Source: Glandiceps talaboti (Eukaryota > Hemichordata > Enteropneusta > Spengelidae). From it: a DNA stretch of 64,000 bases. The notes under the pieces were generated by a model, which was given only the letters and a program-made list of their open reading frames with translations, was not told the origin of the DNA and did no database searches. The DNA is taken from the NCBI RefSeq assembly GCF_964340395.1, contig NC_135551.1, positions 27,802,880-27,866,879 of the forward strand, given 5' to 3'. Shown here one piece after another: positions 31,691 through 45,178 of this stretch (position 1 is its first letter; each line of letters starts with the position of its first letter). Position numbers and translations under genes: made by a program.

Positions 31691-32819
31691 TTTAAAAAGT
31701 GGGTGAGTGAGTGATTACTAATTACTACAATTTGGGGGTTTACGACCTTTGTGTTGAAGTTTTACTGTTTACTACCTTAATACACTTTCTGGAGACGATT
31801 ACGAATATTAATAGAGAAAAATTGTCCTTGCTCTGCAGCCTGATTTGCAAAAGGAAAGGTCGTATTCGAAGTTTTATTGTTCTATTAATAGATAGATGTT
31901 AAGTTGAAAGAGTATCCCTAGCTTAATTAAGAAAATCTGATAATTGTAGGAAGTATTTTTCAAAAAAGTTATTGCTAGAGCCAGTAACAGTGATAAATAC
32001 ATTTCCACTTTTCAATATTTCACACTCCCTAATCACCACCATTGGTGGCGTTTTTCGAAATCGCATCATGTACGACATACAATATGAACAAAGCGATACA
32101 AACATTCAAAACTTGCATCAGAACAATCTTGGCTTTATTGCACTGTTATCGATTGAAACTATCAAAAGTCAACCAGATTTTACATAACAGTGGAGTTCAA
32201 TAAAGTATCATCTTCGTCATTGTGTAGACCTAGAAATGAAGGTATATAATTATAATGCAATGACTGTGAATAACACAAATGGCATCTAACCGGAAAAACA
32301 ACAACATAGCTATGCATCGATACATGCTTATATACATTTTGATAGGAATTTCATTTCAATAGCAACGAATGTAGGTCTGGGGTGATACATGTTATTGACA
32401 ATTGCTGTTAACGTTCTTTTAAAAAAATCTCCGGAAAAGTATGTTGCTGGAAAATTGCATTGCCTCTAGGGCATATGTTAGGTTAGGACAGCTAATTACG
32501 CGAATGGCTTGCAATTGGTATGTTTCCTGTTATCAATGGCTATCAATGGCTTGAAATCTCTGACATGAATAAACAACACATTCTGCAGTTAAATCTAAAG
32601 AATAGTGTCCCTGCAAACCACATATCATCGTCAGAGGGCGATGGTTACATTAACTTTTGTCACTGTTCTGTTTACCACTGAAAACCAATGTTCTGTAGTT
32701 ATTAGTTCTCACCAATTATAGAAAAAAATCACGTCCGTTTTTGCAGATTTTTATTAGAGGTGCGTTTGGCGGAGTCCTAATTACTGATTTATTCCCCGAA
32801 CTAAAATATTCCTTATTGT

Positions 32820-32894
32820 CACACACACGCGCGCACACACGCGCGCACACACGCGCGCGCGCGCACACACACACACACACACTCGCACGCGCGC
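32820..32894. repeat. (CA)/(CG) alternating purine-pyrimidine tract
   Basis: About 75 bp of uninterrupted alternation of purine and pyrimidine with several CGCGCG blocks, the type of sequence that readily adopts Z-DNA. Confidence 0.9.
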
Positions 32895-35070
32895 TTGGAA
32901 ACGTTATTGTTTGGTCACATTTTAAAGACGGCAAACAATGATCATTTTCAATTGTGCTTCAATGCCATTGGCGCTGTTTTTCTAGATATATAAAGTGGTA
33001 ATTATAACGCTTACATTGCCTGGCCAATTAACTCCTTAAAACGTACGTGTGCAACAAAATTCATTACATGTAATTGTTATCGTATTCACGCTACACATGC
33101 CGAGGCACCAATGCCATACATCAATCTATAAACCGTTTCTTTTAACAATTTTATCAAATTTCTTGATGTTCGAGTTCACATCATCATATTAATATGTAAT
33201 AACCTGCTGTAGCTAGACTGAGTGGATATCTTGAGACTGGACTGTCTACACCCATTGTCTGAACCATAGTCGGTTACTTTGCAGATTTCTATTTTTTGAT
33301 AAAGAGTAGATGTTAAAGCTCGGGTAAATGAGTCACCTGTAGTAATTATAGCGATAAAGGGGGCATAATATGTATACACGTACATGTTATCGGAACCCAG
33401 TATTTTCTAGATGTCATAGTCTCGACTTAATTGAATCCTCACACAGATAAGGACAATAATTCTAAATTTTTATATTCATTTTTATTAATAAAGGTTATTA
33501 GGGGTCCGATGAATTTCATGAAAGGGGAGTGTAGTCCTTGGTAACTGTGACTCCTACCGTAATGAACGATTTCTTTACGAACTCCATCTTCGAGAAGTGC
33601 TGACATGTGCAGATAGGGATGTGTAACTATATAACGATGTTGCACATCCCTGCCGCTGGAAATTCAATGTAAGACCATATATGGGGTCTGCGTATTGAGT
33701 GCTTGCCTCTAAAACTATGACGTGGCATGAACTGTGACTGAATAACCGTGGTCAACTATATCAGACGTCGACCGTTTTGGAGTAGGTGGGCTGTGTTTAC
33801 TAGTTTGTTTTTCTTATCTTGTTGGTCCGTTTCAGTGGTTACACTTTGTACACTTTGTACACCCATCACCACTCCTTGTACCATTATGTAGGTCACGGTA
33901 TCTTTTCAGTGTTCAACAATGGTAGTCGATGACTGAATCATGATTTTTCAGAATTTCGGTGCCTATCTCTTTTTCTCTTTCCTCTCCGCCCCATTCCCGC
34001 CCCACTCTCATGCAGATACATAAATACACAGAGAGAATCACACACACATACACATATGTACAGATACACAGACACATACACAGATTATCAAGAATATGTA
34101 TATACACACATGTTTTCTTGCGACAACAAACGTGTGAATACTTCGCGATGTTGTTTCATTGTTTGAAGGGTCCATCGTTTGAATGTAATAAAGAGTTTAA
34201 TATGGCACTGTTTTGGGAAGAAAATAATTTCTTCACTGAAATTATCAAAAATCTCGACCGTACATTCTCTTCGACCATTTGGTAAGTTGTTTGTACGGTC
34301 AAGGTTTTATTTTCATGATACATACGTAGTCCCTGACTGAGACTGAGTAACAGTTTCAAGTTAAACGTGTTATCTTGGTAAACTGTCTTTGCACGCTAAA
34401 CGTTAAGATATTGCAAACATTTTTAGAACACAAGCAATTGCACAGTGGCTGTTACTGAACCTTGCGTTAGACAGAACCTAGTTAGATACGAATTTTGGCA
34501 CTGAGATCTCAAACAGTTCAGAGTTTGCCGACTCTTACTGGATGCATGGCAGTTGGCTACGCCGGGTGTTCACGCACTGTATGGATGAAGTTGGCTAGGG
34601 AATAAAAACCCGATGACGGTGATATCAGTATAAATCACTTAAAAGACTACTTTGTCGAGCTAGTCAGATGTTGTATATAAATAGCATATGAGAGTTTATA
34701 TCCAACCGCTAATGAGATGATCAATCAATAGAAGAATCCTCTGTAGGATATCAGTCTTAAACTGGAAAATACGAAACAAAGTAATTAATTACCCAGTGTC
34801 CACATTAACGATTATTTGTCAATCGCTATAACTGTGTTGACCTGTCGATTAAATAACACTTATATAAAAATTTACACTGGTAGGACCAAACAACGCTTAT
34901 CAAAGCAGTTTAGATTGAAATACTTCTATTAAACCAATTAATGTCTGTACTTACATCTTGGTATAGCCACGTTCATATTGTTTGGCCAACTGTGGGAAGG
35001 CATTTGGGTTTATGGTTGAAGTGTGGCTCCAGTGGTTGGTTGAATGGTTGAATAGAAGGTATATTTTTTT

Positions 35071-35088
35071 ATCTTATCTTATCTTATC

Positions 35089-35139
<51 letters not shown>

Positions 35140-35156
35140 TCTATTTATCTATTTAT
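35071..35156. repeat. (TTTA)n and (ATCTT)n microsatellite
   Basis: Four ATCTT units followed by about 16 TTTA units. Confidence 0.95.
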
Positions 35157-37582
35157 TGATCAATTCTTTTCGTAGCAACCGTGACAAGTATTTGAATAGT
35201 CTGACGACTTTTGTTAGTTGTTCATAGCTCCAAACCGAGAATCTCCCTGTAACTGTGTAAGCGAACTATGAGTCAACGTTTCTCAAATTCTTTTATCAAT
35301 TTTACTTATATTTTTATTTTCATGTGTACCTTCTGAAGATATTTAGGTATTCCTGAAAGACGTGGTGTCACCTCCTAAAAAAAAGTGATAACGACTTTGT
35401 TTAAATTAGGAAACCGATTTCAATACTGGTCAACCCGGACTTGTAGATATTTCTAAAGCTGAAGTAACATATTTCTTAATTTACTTTTTAGTTTTAACGT
35501 AATGGGATTCACCTACATACTTGAATAAGTGTCCTTTATTCATTGCTGATGTCGTCGTGAACAACACATTGGTGGCTTATACCCTTTTGTTCAGATCAAT
35601 TTAGGACAATTTGGTGGTTAACCATACAAATAGAGCAGGTGAGTTGCTTTTTTATGAGGAAAGTAGCGGTGACAAGATCAACTCAAATAATCAAACCATA
35701 AAACACCGCTATCTAGACAGTCGCACTCCATCAACAACACGCCGTATGCCAATCAATATATTTCAATTTGGTTGGGGTAATGGTACGAACTCAGAGGCAT
35801 TTGAGTGTATTTATTTCTCAATTGCTAGCGTAAGATCTTGCTAGCGCCGCTAAATGAATTAGAACTCGAAATGCATACTGGTGTGTCTCGCCAAGGCATG
35901 CTGACAGCGATATATATAGCCCGCGATCGACTTAATATCCGGGTGATTGGGCAATGGCTTTACTAAACAATACGAAATACAGATCATAGTTCATCTGTAC
36001 ATCTATGTTCTGAAGTTGGATGAGTCGGGCGTCTGTTGGTGTCATCTCTGAAATCAAGTGATTGGTCTGAATAACACTGTTGCCATGTCAAAGTGCTTGA
36101 CATGACGCCTACTTCACAGCTGAGCTAATAATAAGTGAACCAGAAACTTGCTTTTCTTCATATTATTATATGTTTGGTCAAAACAATTACATGTGTTTGA
36201 TATTAAATTGCCACTCCTATACTCAGCTTTACTATTTGCCTAAAACGACCGAACAGTTTTTTCATTACTAATACCAAATAATTTGATTCCCAAAACTAGG
36301 CACACATTCATATATCACCACACAAAATTGAATGCCTGTACACCGGAGATAAGACAAGAGATACTGTTTTTTTTCAAGACTTTGGTTCACGTACAGACTA
36401 GTATGCAAAAAGAATTGCAGAGTTTCAGATTATCTGTCAATGAACCATTTCTGTGTTTTGAATTGAATATGCGGTATAATGTATAAGTAAAATAAATCAT
36501 ATTCACAACAGTCTGGAAATACTTCAGAGTCCTTTGACCCCTCATACATCGCAATTGGTCTCATTGTAGGATATACCCCCACTAGGTTGAAGACTGTTAG
36601 TTAACCATTACAACAAAACATATATTTTGTTGATATACTCGATAATGTGTACCCAACTTGTGTCCATGGCAACTGTAATCTGCAACGATAAGTAGTTAAT
36701 GTTTTTCTCCATCTACAAACTAAAATCGTGTTTTTTCTGACCAAGCTATTTTTAGGAATAAATATGTCAAGCCCCTCTTTACACATGGTGACGTCAAATG
36801 TATTCAAAACGTGGTAAGTCGTTCATTGGCTACATCGTCTAACGGTGTCCATTTAGCCAATCGGCTGTTACTATATCTTTTAAGGTTTCATTGTGTTTAT
36901 GCATGACATGGAGGAAAATTTCTACCCAGCAACCCAGAAAATTGTATTAAACACATATATGTGATTGCAACGCATTGCCGTTGAGTAATGTTATAAAATA
37001 ATTTGATTTTTAATTTCGATAATTTCTATCACTTCCGTTGTTTCAAATGGAGTGACCGCTTCAAACATTCATGTCGTCTCTAGACGTACATAAATTACCC
37101 TGTCTATTCAAGTGACGTATGTTAGGGTTTAATACTAAAACACACATTTCGTTATACCACTCTTTGGGGTTTTAAGCTAACGATATCAACCCAATGCGAC
37201 AAACTTGAGTATTTCAGTACTTTATCTGTTCACAGAATCGATGCATTCAGCTAACTGTAACAGCGCCTCCTATTGCCCTGGTTTGGAGGACAGCGCTACT
37301 CTCTAACCTCATCGCATGCTATTGTCCACCGCTGTGTTACCTTTGTATGCACACATCTATTTGTCATCTCATTCAAAGTGTTTGAGGAAAAAGCACAACT
37401 CTATCTGACAGTTCTGATTTTCAATGATCAAGACAGTTGCAGGTGAGCTTCTGACAGGGAGACCAGTGCGGTATAATTGTATCTAAAACACGAAGGCGAC
37501 GAGATCTCTCTGTGACATGGGGAACCTCTTGCGGTGATACCCCAGTAAGACATTGTTTCACTTGAAGTGACATGAACTTAAA

Positions 37583-38889
37583 ATGAGGAATTCAATTTCG
37601 GAACATGTGCCGCCCGAAGGAGGCTGGGGATGGGTGGTATGTATTGCTTCGTTTTGGACCAATGGCACTGTGTTTGGAATTCTCAATTCATTTGGAGTGC
37701 TCCTTGTAGCAATGCTGGATGACCCATCACTGCATGAATCTGGCGCTACAACTTTTACCATCGGTAAGTGAACATTTAATTTCACAGCAGTCCTATCTAT
37801 TAAAATGTCATCACTTTACGTCTTTGAGTGCATAATTAAAATATATATATATTTGAAACCTGGAAGAACAAGAGCAAAACTTGTTGACGGCTTATTTTTA
37901 ACACAGCCACCCTCTTTATAGCAGTCAGAAATGGACTCTTCATTACACTGCAATCAACTCGATTATACGTATAAATTATACAATCAGAATGGTGTTCCGA
38001 TCCTTGATAGATTGGAGTAAAATTTAACGGAGTTTTTTTTGACAGTATAAGACGAGCATGGCAAAGTAGTAAAGGTCACATGACCTACAATAATCGATTA
38101 GAAAATTGTACATGTCGTTAAATCAGCTGATTTTCGGTTTCATAAAATACCATGACGTCATACAAAACGCACACCAATTAAATTATCAATACATCATTAA
38201 TATTTGGAGATATGATAAAGGATCAACTTAATTTCTAAATTTAAATCTGCAATCATGACACACGCCGAAAACCCCATTCTTTGTCTGATCATTGCACTTT
38301 GTCCCGCTAATTGCTTGATAAATAAAGATAACTTGGTGCCTGGATGGTTAATTGGTCAAACACACACACACTATCAGCTTTGAACTTTTCCAGCATGGTC
38401 ATCATTTGACCAAGGTTCCCCATATAGAAATTACAATCAATCGAATTACAACTTAAAAGCCCACTTTCAAATTTGAGTGCAGTAAATACATTTGGATGCC
38501 GATTCCAGCATTAGTATGTACTGGCCAACAACAAACATTTCATTTTGCAATGTTAGCGTTTCTAGTAGATCTAGAGAACAAAACACAATTTTCTTAAAAT
38601 ACTAGCAAGAATAGCGGTTCCTGTATTGTTTTAAATATCAACCTATATACAACTAAACCGTGGCGAATGACTACTTCAGGGGTGATAAGTTTATCTAGAT
38701 TGTTTGAATTGAATGTGCTTTGTTGCCATTTGCTCTATCCGTGCGTATTCACACGTTCACCCATTGCATCACCAATCCGACGTCACGTATGAATCGGTTG
38801 AACTTTTACAGTAATGGCCTGAGTGCGATGTGAACGTTCGTAGGCGCTGATATCAGGTACAGAAGTCAATATCACAAAATGGTATATAA

Positions 38890-38961
<72 letters not shown>

Positions 38962-39052
38962 ATATAAATAAATAGATAAATAAATAAACAAATAAATAAA
39001 TAAATACATGAATAAATAAATAGATAACAATAAATGAATAAATAAATGAACA

Positions 39053-39096
<44 letters not shown>

Positions 39097-39175
39097 ATAT
39101 AAATAAATAGATAAATAAATAAATATACAAATAAATAAATACATGAATAAATAAATAAATAACAATAAATGAATA

Positions 39176-39237
<62 letters not shown>

Positions 39238-41717
39238 GCATCAATCAATCAATCAATATGATGGTTGATCATTATTGTTAATGAGAATAACATCAAATGT
39301 TTTACAATTCATAAATTCCACCACCATGGTATAAGAACTTCACACTCTAATATACTTTAAACTGGTAGATTTGATAACTATCAGATTTGTGAAAAGTGTC
39401 TTTGTATGAAAAAAAAACTAACTTCTGATGACGCCCACCTGGTGAGGTAAATGGAAGAAGGATTTCCGCCGCTTTTATACACAGTTACCTTGATTACCAT
39501 ACACATGATGTGACACTGGTAATGTTATAAATTTTCAGTGCTAAACTTGAAATTTAAGGAAACCACGTTCACGAAGGAAGCTTTCCGACCTTCATCTCTG
39601 CGCGTTGTACTGTTTGCATATCATACAGTGAACTGATATTAAAACTTTCGAATCTGACACCTTGGGCAAGGAGAATATTGTACAATGTCAATGTACCTTT
39701 CACAAATATATTTTGTTTATGTTGATTTCAGCATGGGTTGGATCTGTCGCAATTGGAATCACATTTTTGATGTCACCGGTAGCAAGTATCTTAACGGACA
39801 TACTTGGTTGTCGAAAAACAGCAGTAATCGGTGGCATTATTGCATTTATTGGATGCATTTTAGATACGTTTGTCAAACGACTGGATGTGTTATTTTTAAC
39901 ATATGGAATACTCCTTGGTATCGGATTTTCCCTGGCCTACATACCGTCATTAGTCATTCTAGGTCACTATTTCAAAAAACGGATCGGCTTCGCTAATGGT
40001 CTGGTAACTGCTGGCAGCGGTGTGTTCACGATGATATTCCCATTACTTCTGGAACTATTGGTTGAAACAGTCGGACTGTGGAATACAATGCGTGCAATCA
40101 GTGGCTTTGTGTTTCTGCTTATTCCATTTGCACTGACGTTCCGCCCTTTGATTCCAGCGGGAGTAAATCAAGGGCCATCGAGTCGCATCAAAGATCAAAC
40201 TGCCTGTCAGCACCGCGTTACTAAGTATTTAAATGTTCAAATCTGGAAGAGAAAAAATTATGTAATATGGAGTATAGCTGTACCAATAGCGATGCTGGGA
40301 TATTTTGTACCCTTTGTTCATTTGGTAAGTAATCTGACACTATATACTCTTACCAAACTTTACAGCATAGATAAGGTATGTGGCTCAGTTAAAATCATAT
40401 GTATATTATAGATAAAGCCATTGCTGTGTTTACACCTTCCTTATCCCTGTATTCTGGCCTCTCCGTTTCCACCTTCCTTTTACCCCATCTCTCTCATCTC
40501 TCTTTCCATAGTATCTTAGCAACTATCCTTTTCTTTCCTTCTTCTGTCTCGTCTGGTCCTATTTTATACAGATAAACCACGAAAGACACGTTTCTCCAGG
40601 AGTAAATGGAGCCATCTTAATCTCGTGTTTGAGTGGGACGTCATTGGTGGGACGCTTGGTATTTGGGCGTCTAGCTGACCTTAAAAAGTTCAACCCTGTC
40701 GTTCTTCAACAAATATCATTCTTCGGTATTGGATTCATTACTATATTATTGCCGGCCGCGACGTCTCATTTTGGAATGGTGATTTTGATGGTGTTATTAA
40801 TGGGTATATTTGATGGATGCTTCGTCTGTATGATGGGACCAGTAGCATTCAATCTTGTAGGTGCAATCAATGGTTCACAAGCTCTTGGTTTCGTATTTGG
40901 TTTGATGGCTGTACCTGGTACTATTGGTCCTCCTGTTGCCGGTAAGTATGACGTCATTTTAACTTTAACATTTCTAGTAACATATTAAAGTTCAATTCAG
41001 CTGTTTATCATTTAAACCCTGCATTTGTTACAAGACTAGTATTCTGTACTTTTGTCCCCATAAGCCTGATCAGTGAAATCTAGTTAGACTAGGCCATTCA
41101 TCAACCCGTTCTACATGTACAGAGTGATCGATATGATGTTCGCTGATCTTTATGCCAGCACTTTAATAGCGAAATAAGATACTATGGTGTAAAAGGGCGA
41201 TTAAATGGTAACAATTCCCAAAGGAGAGGTGCCATATCATTTGTGGTCGCAAATTTTGCGAATCGTTGGTTTTCATTTATTGCTTAGCAACCAACATTTC
41301 AGTAACGAAAACGTTTCAAGATAGAAGTTAACTGGTGAAGTTTTATCTCAACTGATTATCAATAAGGAGAGAGGATATTGTATATAGGAGATACGATATT
41401 GCAGTTGTAGATATATACAATAACGCCCTCAACACACTCAGACTTTATTCTTTCGTTTCACAGGATACATCTATGACGTGATTGGTTCATACAATCTGGC
41501 ATTTGTGATTGCTGGGGCAGCACCGTTGATGGCGGCATGCGTCATGTTCCTCATATTCCCAAAACAAACCGATGTCAAGTCTTCTAATGGACAAATTTCG
41601 CGATCGGATGACCCTGGGCACTGTGAGGAGATAGAAACCCATCAAATGTTGGACCACAACAGTAACGACGAATCAAACATGACTAAATTACAGAAACAGA
41701 ATGAAGAATATACTTAA
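37583..41717 (+). CDS. SLC16A2/A10-type transporter gene E
   Basis: Complete 465-aa 12-TM carrier resembling vertebrate MCT8/MCT10 (SLC16A2/SLC16A10), which move thyroid hormones and aromatic amino acids by facilitated diffusion. Exons: 37583-37763 (181 nt), 39732-40324 (593), 40572-40941 (370), 41464-41717 (254 with stop); intron phases 1, 0, 1. Family marks: PPEGGWGW at TM1, SLVILGHYFKKRIGFANG at TM4-5, YFVPFVHL at TM7 (His257), SLVGRLVFGR in TM8 (Arg286), GIFDGCF in TM10 (Asp339), GPPVAG before TM11. The TM7 His, TM8 Arg and TM10 Asp correspond to His415, Arg445 and Asp498 of human MCT8; the TM1 His192 position is Leu here (FGILNSFG), so strict thyroid-hormone specificity is not implied. 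Gene F is its tandem partner 13 kb downstream with the same exon plan. The first exon begins at the ATG next to the signature, as in F. Confidence 0.9.
37764..39731. other. Intron 1 of gene E
   Basis: About 2 kb, AT-rich, no coding sequence, with the (ATCA)n array at 38890-39258. Confidence 0.8.
38890..39258. repeat. (ATCA)n/(ATAA)n array with 134-bp higher order
   Basis: Three blocks of ATCA repeats separated by two blocks of AAATA-rich sequence. The second mixed block repeats the first at a distance of about 134 bp (AAAATATAAATAAATAGATA at 38958 and 39092). Confidence 0.92.
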
Positions 41718-42077
41718 ACAGGGACTTACATGTATTACTCACCTTTGCTAACATAGTTTGGATGTAATGCTTAAATGTTCTTACAAACGATGTTGTATTG
41801 GTATGGTCCCATAGTTGTTATCTTTCATACATACCTTACACATCAAACGTTACTGAGTTAACCGCTTTATTAATCGCCAGCTCTTCTTTGAGGCCAAAGG
41901 TCTTGGAAGTGACAGACTTACCAAAATACATATGAACCCAACTCATTACTACCTCAGGTAGAAATACAGTTAAATCAGTACAGCATCACTGTGCTTCAAT
42001 TATCGAGGAGTACGTGCTTCGAAGAGTGTCTGTAGAATTAATATATTTCAATATCGTTTCTGTGAAAACAAAAAAAC

Positions 42078-42186
42078 TACATACATACATACATACATAC
42101 ATACATACATACATACATACATACATACATACATACATACATACATACATACATACATACATACATACATACATACATACATACAT
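42078..42186. repeat. (TACA)n microsatellite
   Basis: About 27 uninterrupted TACA units. Confidence 0.97.
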
Positions 42187-42984
42187 TATGTAGTGTCAAT
42201 ACGTACACTGAGCACAATGCCAAAGTAGTATATCTGTATTGGCTAGACAACAAATGTCATTAATATTGATTTACTGATTTTCAAAATTTTCACCAGTCTT
42301 AATATGAATCTCTAATACGTTGATATCGCCATGGTTACAAAATGAATACGTGAAGTAGTATTAACTCAACTCACGTCAAAGACTGTCTGACGCCAATATC
42401 CTATTCTAAGATAGATCAAATTGACTTAATATATCAGAGGAACTATTAGCGGAGCATGAAAGGCAATGACGACGTTTATCAGACGAAAAATCTCCGACAG
42501 ACCCGAGTAATTGGTTCACCAGAAGTCTATTGTGTAAAGTAGAACTCTGTAAACTGCAAACAACGTAACATTACCACAGATATAGTCATCTGAATTTATT
42601 GTTTAAAAAAAGGCATAATGAAAATGAAATTTTTCGTATCACCGCAACATGACGTATGTATTTGGTGTTCTTAAATGAAACCATCGTTTTCTGCTTCTTT
42701 GATATACTACTATTATAATAGACTACGTCTGCAGATACATTATATGTCGGATTCACCTTTAACCCAGTTAATCCAAACCAGGTGACCCAACTCTAGGTGC
42801 TTGGCCGACAAAATTAGACATTGCCACATTGTAGTCATAGTGTTTACACGCCTTCTTATCAGCTTTAGAAACTGTATAATATAGATTGGCTGTCTTCAGT
42901 CAGTTGTCACAAGATATCAGGTGAATTAAAGAAATGTCATCCTCAAGCACATTAGTTTTATGTTACAAGTTTGGGATCGATACT

Positions 42985-42989
42985 ATCTA

Positions 42990-43035
<46 letters not shown>

Positions 43036-43147
43036 GAGCTGTCTGTCAAGTTATCTGTCTGTCTAGCTGTCTGTAAATCTGTCTGGTGTTCTGATGTGTG
43101 TGCGTGTATATATGTATGTGTGAGTGTGCGTGCGTGCGTGCGTACGT

Positions 43148-43179
<32 letters not shown>

Positions 43180-43218
43180 GCGTGCGTGCGTCTGTGTGTG
43201 TGTGTGTGTTTGTTTGTT

Positions 43219-43250
<32 letters not shown>

Positions 43251-43352
43251 TCTGTGTGTGTGCGTGCATGTGTGTGTATGTATGTATGTATGTATGCATG
43301 TATGTGTGTGTGTGTGCATACATACGTGTGCGTGTGTGTACATGTATACATG
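42985..43352. repeat. (TGTC)n then (TG)n/(TGCG)n/(TGTA)n compound microsatellite
   Basis: Over 360 bp: TGTC units to about 43080, then TG, TGCG and TGTA blocks. Confidence 0.95.
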
Positions 43353-44274
43353 TGTAAATAACGACGTAATTGTGAGATGTAATACATATGTGGTTTTCAA
43401 CACAACCTCATATATTATATACATAGACCGACATTCCCAGAATATTAATAAATTACGTCTGAGAATCAAATGGATACATTTCATATAATACACTTCTAAC
43501 GTCAGAAGTATATTATATACATGGTCAGAAATATTTTGTTTGTAAAAGTCAAATCAAAAGTTGTAAATATTAAAAGACATTTGAAATATGATGTTCTATT
43601 AAATCCACGGTTTGTCGAATGTCAGACAAAGTAACAGTAAATAAACACAGTTCGTACTATAGTAGCAGTCTAGTACTGTCACACCACGTTTTCTGTACCG
43701 TACCAGCCACAAAACGATACATATTCATTCTCGAAGGCACCGTTGCCTAATCGCCTGGCATCAAATTGACATGCCATGGAATGTTAGGGAGGCCTCAGTA
43801 TTTGCAGGGGGGGGAGAGTTAAACCCCGGATTGCTGCGTAAAAAGTGAACCACCAACGATTCCGTTTTTCTAAAAAGTGGCACTCATTTTCCTTTCTGTA
43901 AAACCTGACCATGTCCGCTCTTCAAATAATTAAAAAAAATGGTTAAAATGCTATCAGAAGGGACACGGGTACCAGACTTGATGGCAAAAATTCTGTCCAA
44001 CCGCTACCACCTCGTTGACAATTTTAAAGGTATTGGTTATTTCCCACTACTAGTGCCACAGTGAAATTGTGTGAAGGCACTGCATTAATTAATTTCTGTG
44101 TTTGGATCTTATTTGCAGAGCTGAAGGCCAGACTCCCAAAGACTAGATATGGGCACACTGCCGACACGGTCAGGGCCTTCCATTGTTCCAATATCTTACC
44201 ACACTGCTCCCCTTAATTCACCACTGTGGGACCCACTCATCTCGTCACACCACCACATACATCACATCGATATC

Positions 44275-44330
44275 GCATTACATCACATCCCATCACATCA
44301 CATCACATCACATCACATCACATCACATTA
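44275..44330. repeat. (CACAT)n microsatellite
   Basis: About ten units of CATCA/CACAT. Confidence 0.9.
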
Positions 44331-44537
44331 CAGCTAATAACTGATTCTGAATCAGCAGCGGTTTGACTGATAGGTTCTGGTATTCGACCGGTACAGTTGT
44401 TGCAGTGGTGGGATGTAACAGCAGAAATATTAATTAAATACAATTTAAAGCAAGCCAACTATATCACCTACTTTATCGACGGATTCATAAAATCGAATAC
44501 GTTCATTACCATATATATTCATGATGTTAATCTATTG

Positions 44538-44724
44538 GTTGAGTGAGTGAGTGAGTGAGTGAGTGAGTGAGTGAGTGCGTGAGTGAGTGAGTGAGTGAGT
44601 GAGTGAGTGAGTGAGTGAGTGAGTGAGTGAGTGAGTGAGTGAGTGAGTGAGTGAGTGAGTGAGTGAGTGAGTGAGTGAGTGAGTGAGTGAGTGAGTGAGT
44701 GAGTGAGTGAGTGAGTGAGTGAGT
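44538..44724. repeat. (TGAG)n microsatellite
   Basis: About 46 units, interrupted once (GTGC) near 44577. Confidence 0.97.
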
Positions 44725-44768
44725 AGGTGAGTTGGTGAGGGAGGTACTAGGTAGGGAGGGAGTGAGTG

Positions 44769-45075
44769 ATTGATCGATCGATCGATCGATGGATTGATAA
44801 ATCGAACAATCGATCTGGGAATAGATAGATGGATGGATGGATGGATGGATGGATGGATGTATGGACGGACGGATGGACGGATGGATGTATGAATGGATGG
44901 ATGGATGGATGTATGAATGGATGGATGGATGTATGGATGAATGGATGGACGGATGGATGTATGGATGGACGGATGGACGGATGGATGTATGGATGAATGG
45001 ATGGATGGACGGACGGATGGACCGATGGACAGACGGGTGGGTGGGTGTATGGATGGGTAGGTGGGAGAGTGGATG
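44769..45075. repeat. (GATC)n and (GGAT)n-type degenerate microsatellite
   Basis: A short GATC run followed by about 250 bp of GGAT, GGAC and GTAT variants. An open frame rich in Met, Asp, Gly and Trp results from it and is not a gene. Confidence 0.92.
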
Positions 45076-45178
45076 GTTGGTTGGATTAATTATTGGATCG
45101 ATTCATTGATGTATTAATTGATTCTCTGATTCGGGTGATGCAAATTTTGAAATGCCTACAAATAATTACGTGTCACAA

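Larger units (their letters stand above)
31691..37582. other. Gene-poor region between the minus-strand cluster and gene E
   Basis: No gene recognised. 31710-32100 matches the flank of gene B (18990-19340). Simple repeats occur at 32820-32894 and 35071-35156. Short open frames at 33959, 35611, 36283 and elsewhere have no domains or splice logic. Confidence 0.5.
41718..44274. other. Intergenic region downstream of gene E
   Basis: No gene recognised. Contains (TACA)n at 42078-42186 and a long TGTC/TG-rich microsatellite at 42985-43352. The long open frames on both strands here are repeat translations. Confidence 0.6.

Noticed and set aside
42934-43493. Long open frames on both strands (up to 184 codons)
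   Set aside because: They are translations of TGTC and TG repeats, rich in Cys/Val or Thr/His, present on both strands at once.
44837-45109. Frame rich in Met-Asp-Gly-Trp
   Set aside because: Purely a GGAT-repeat translation.
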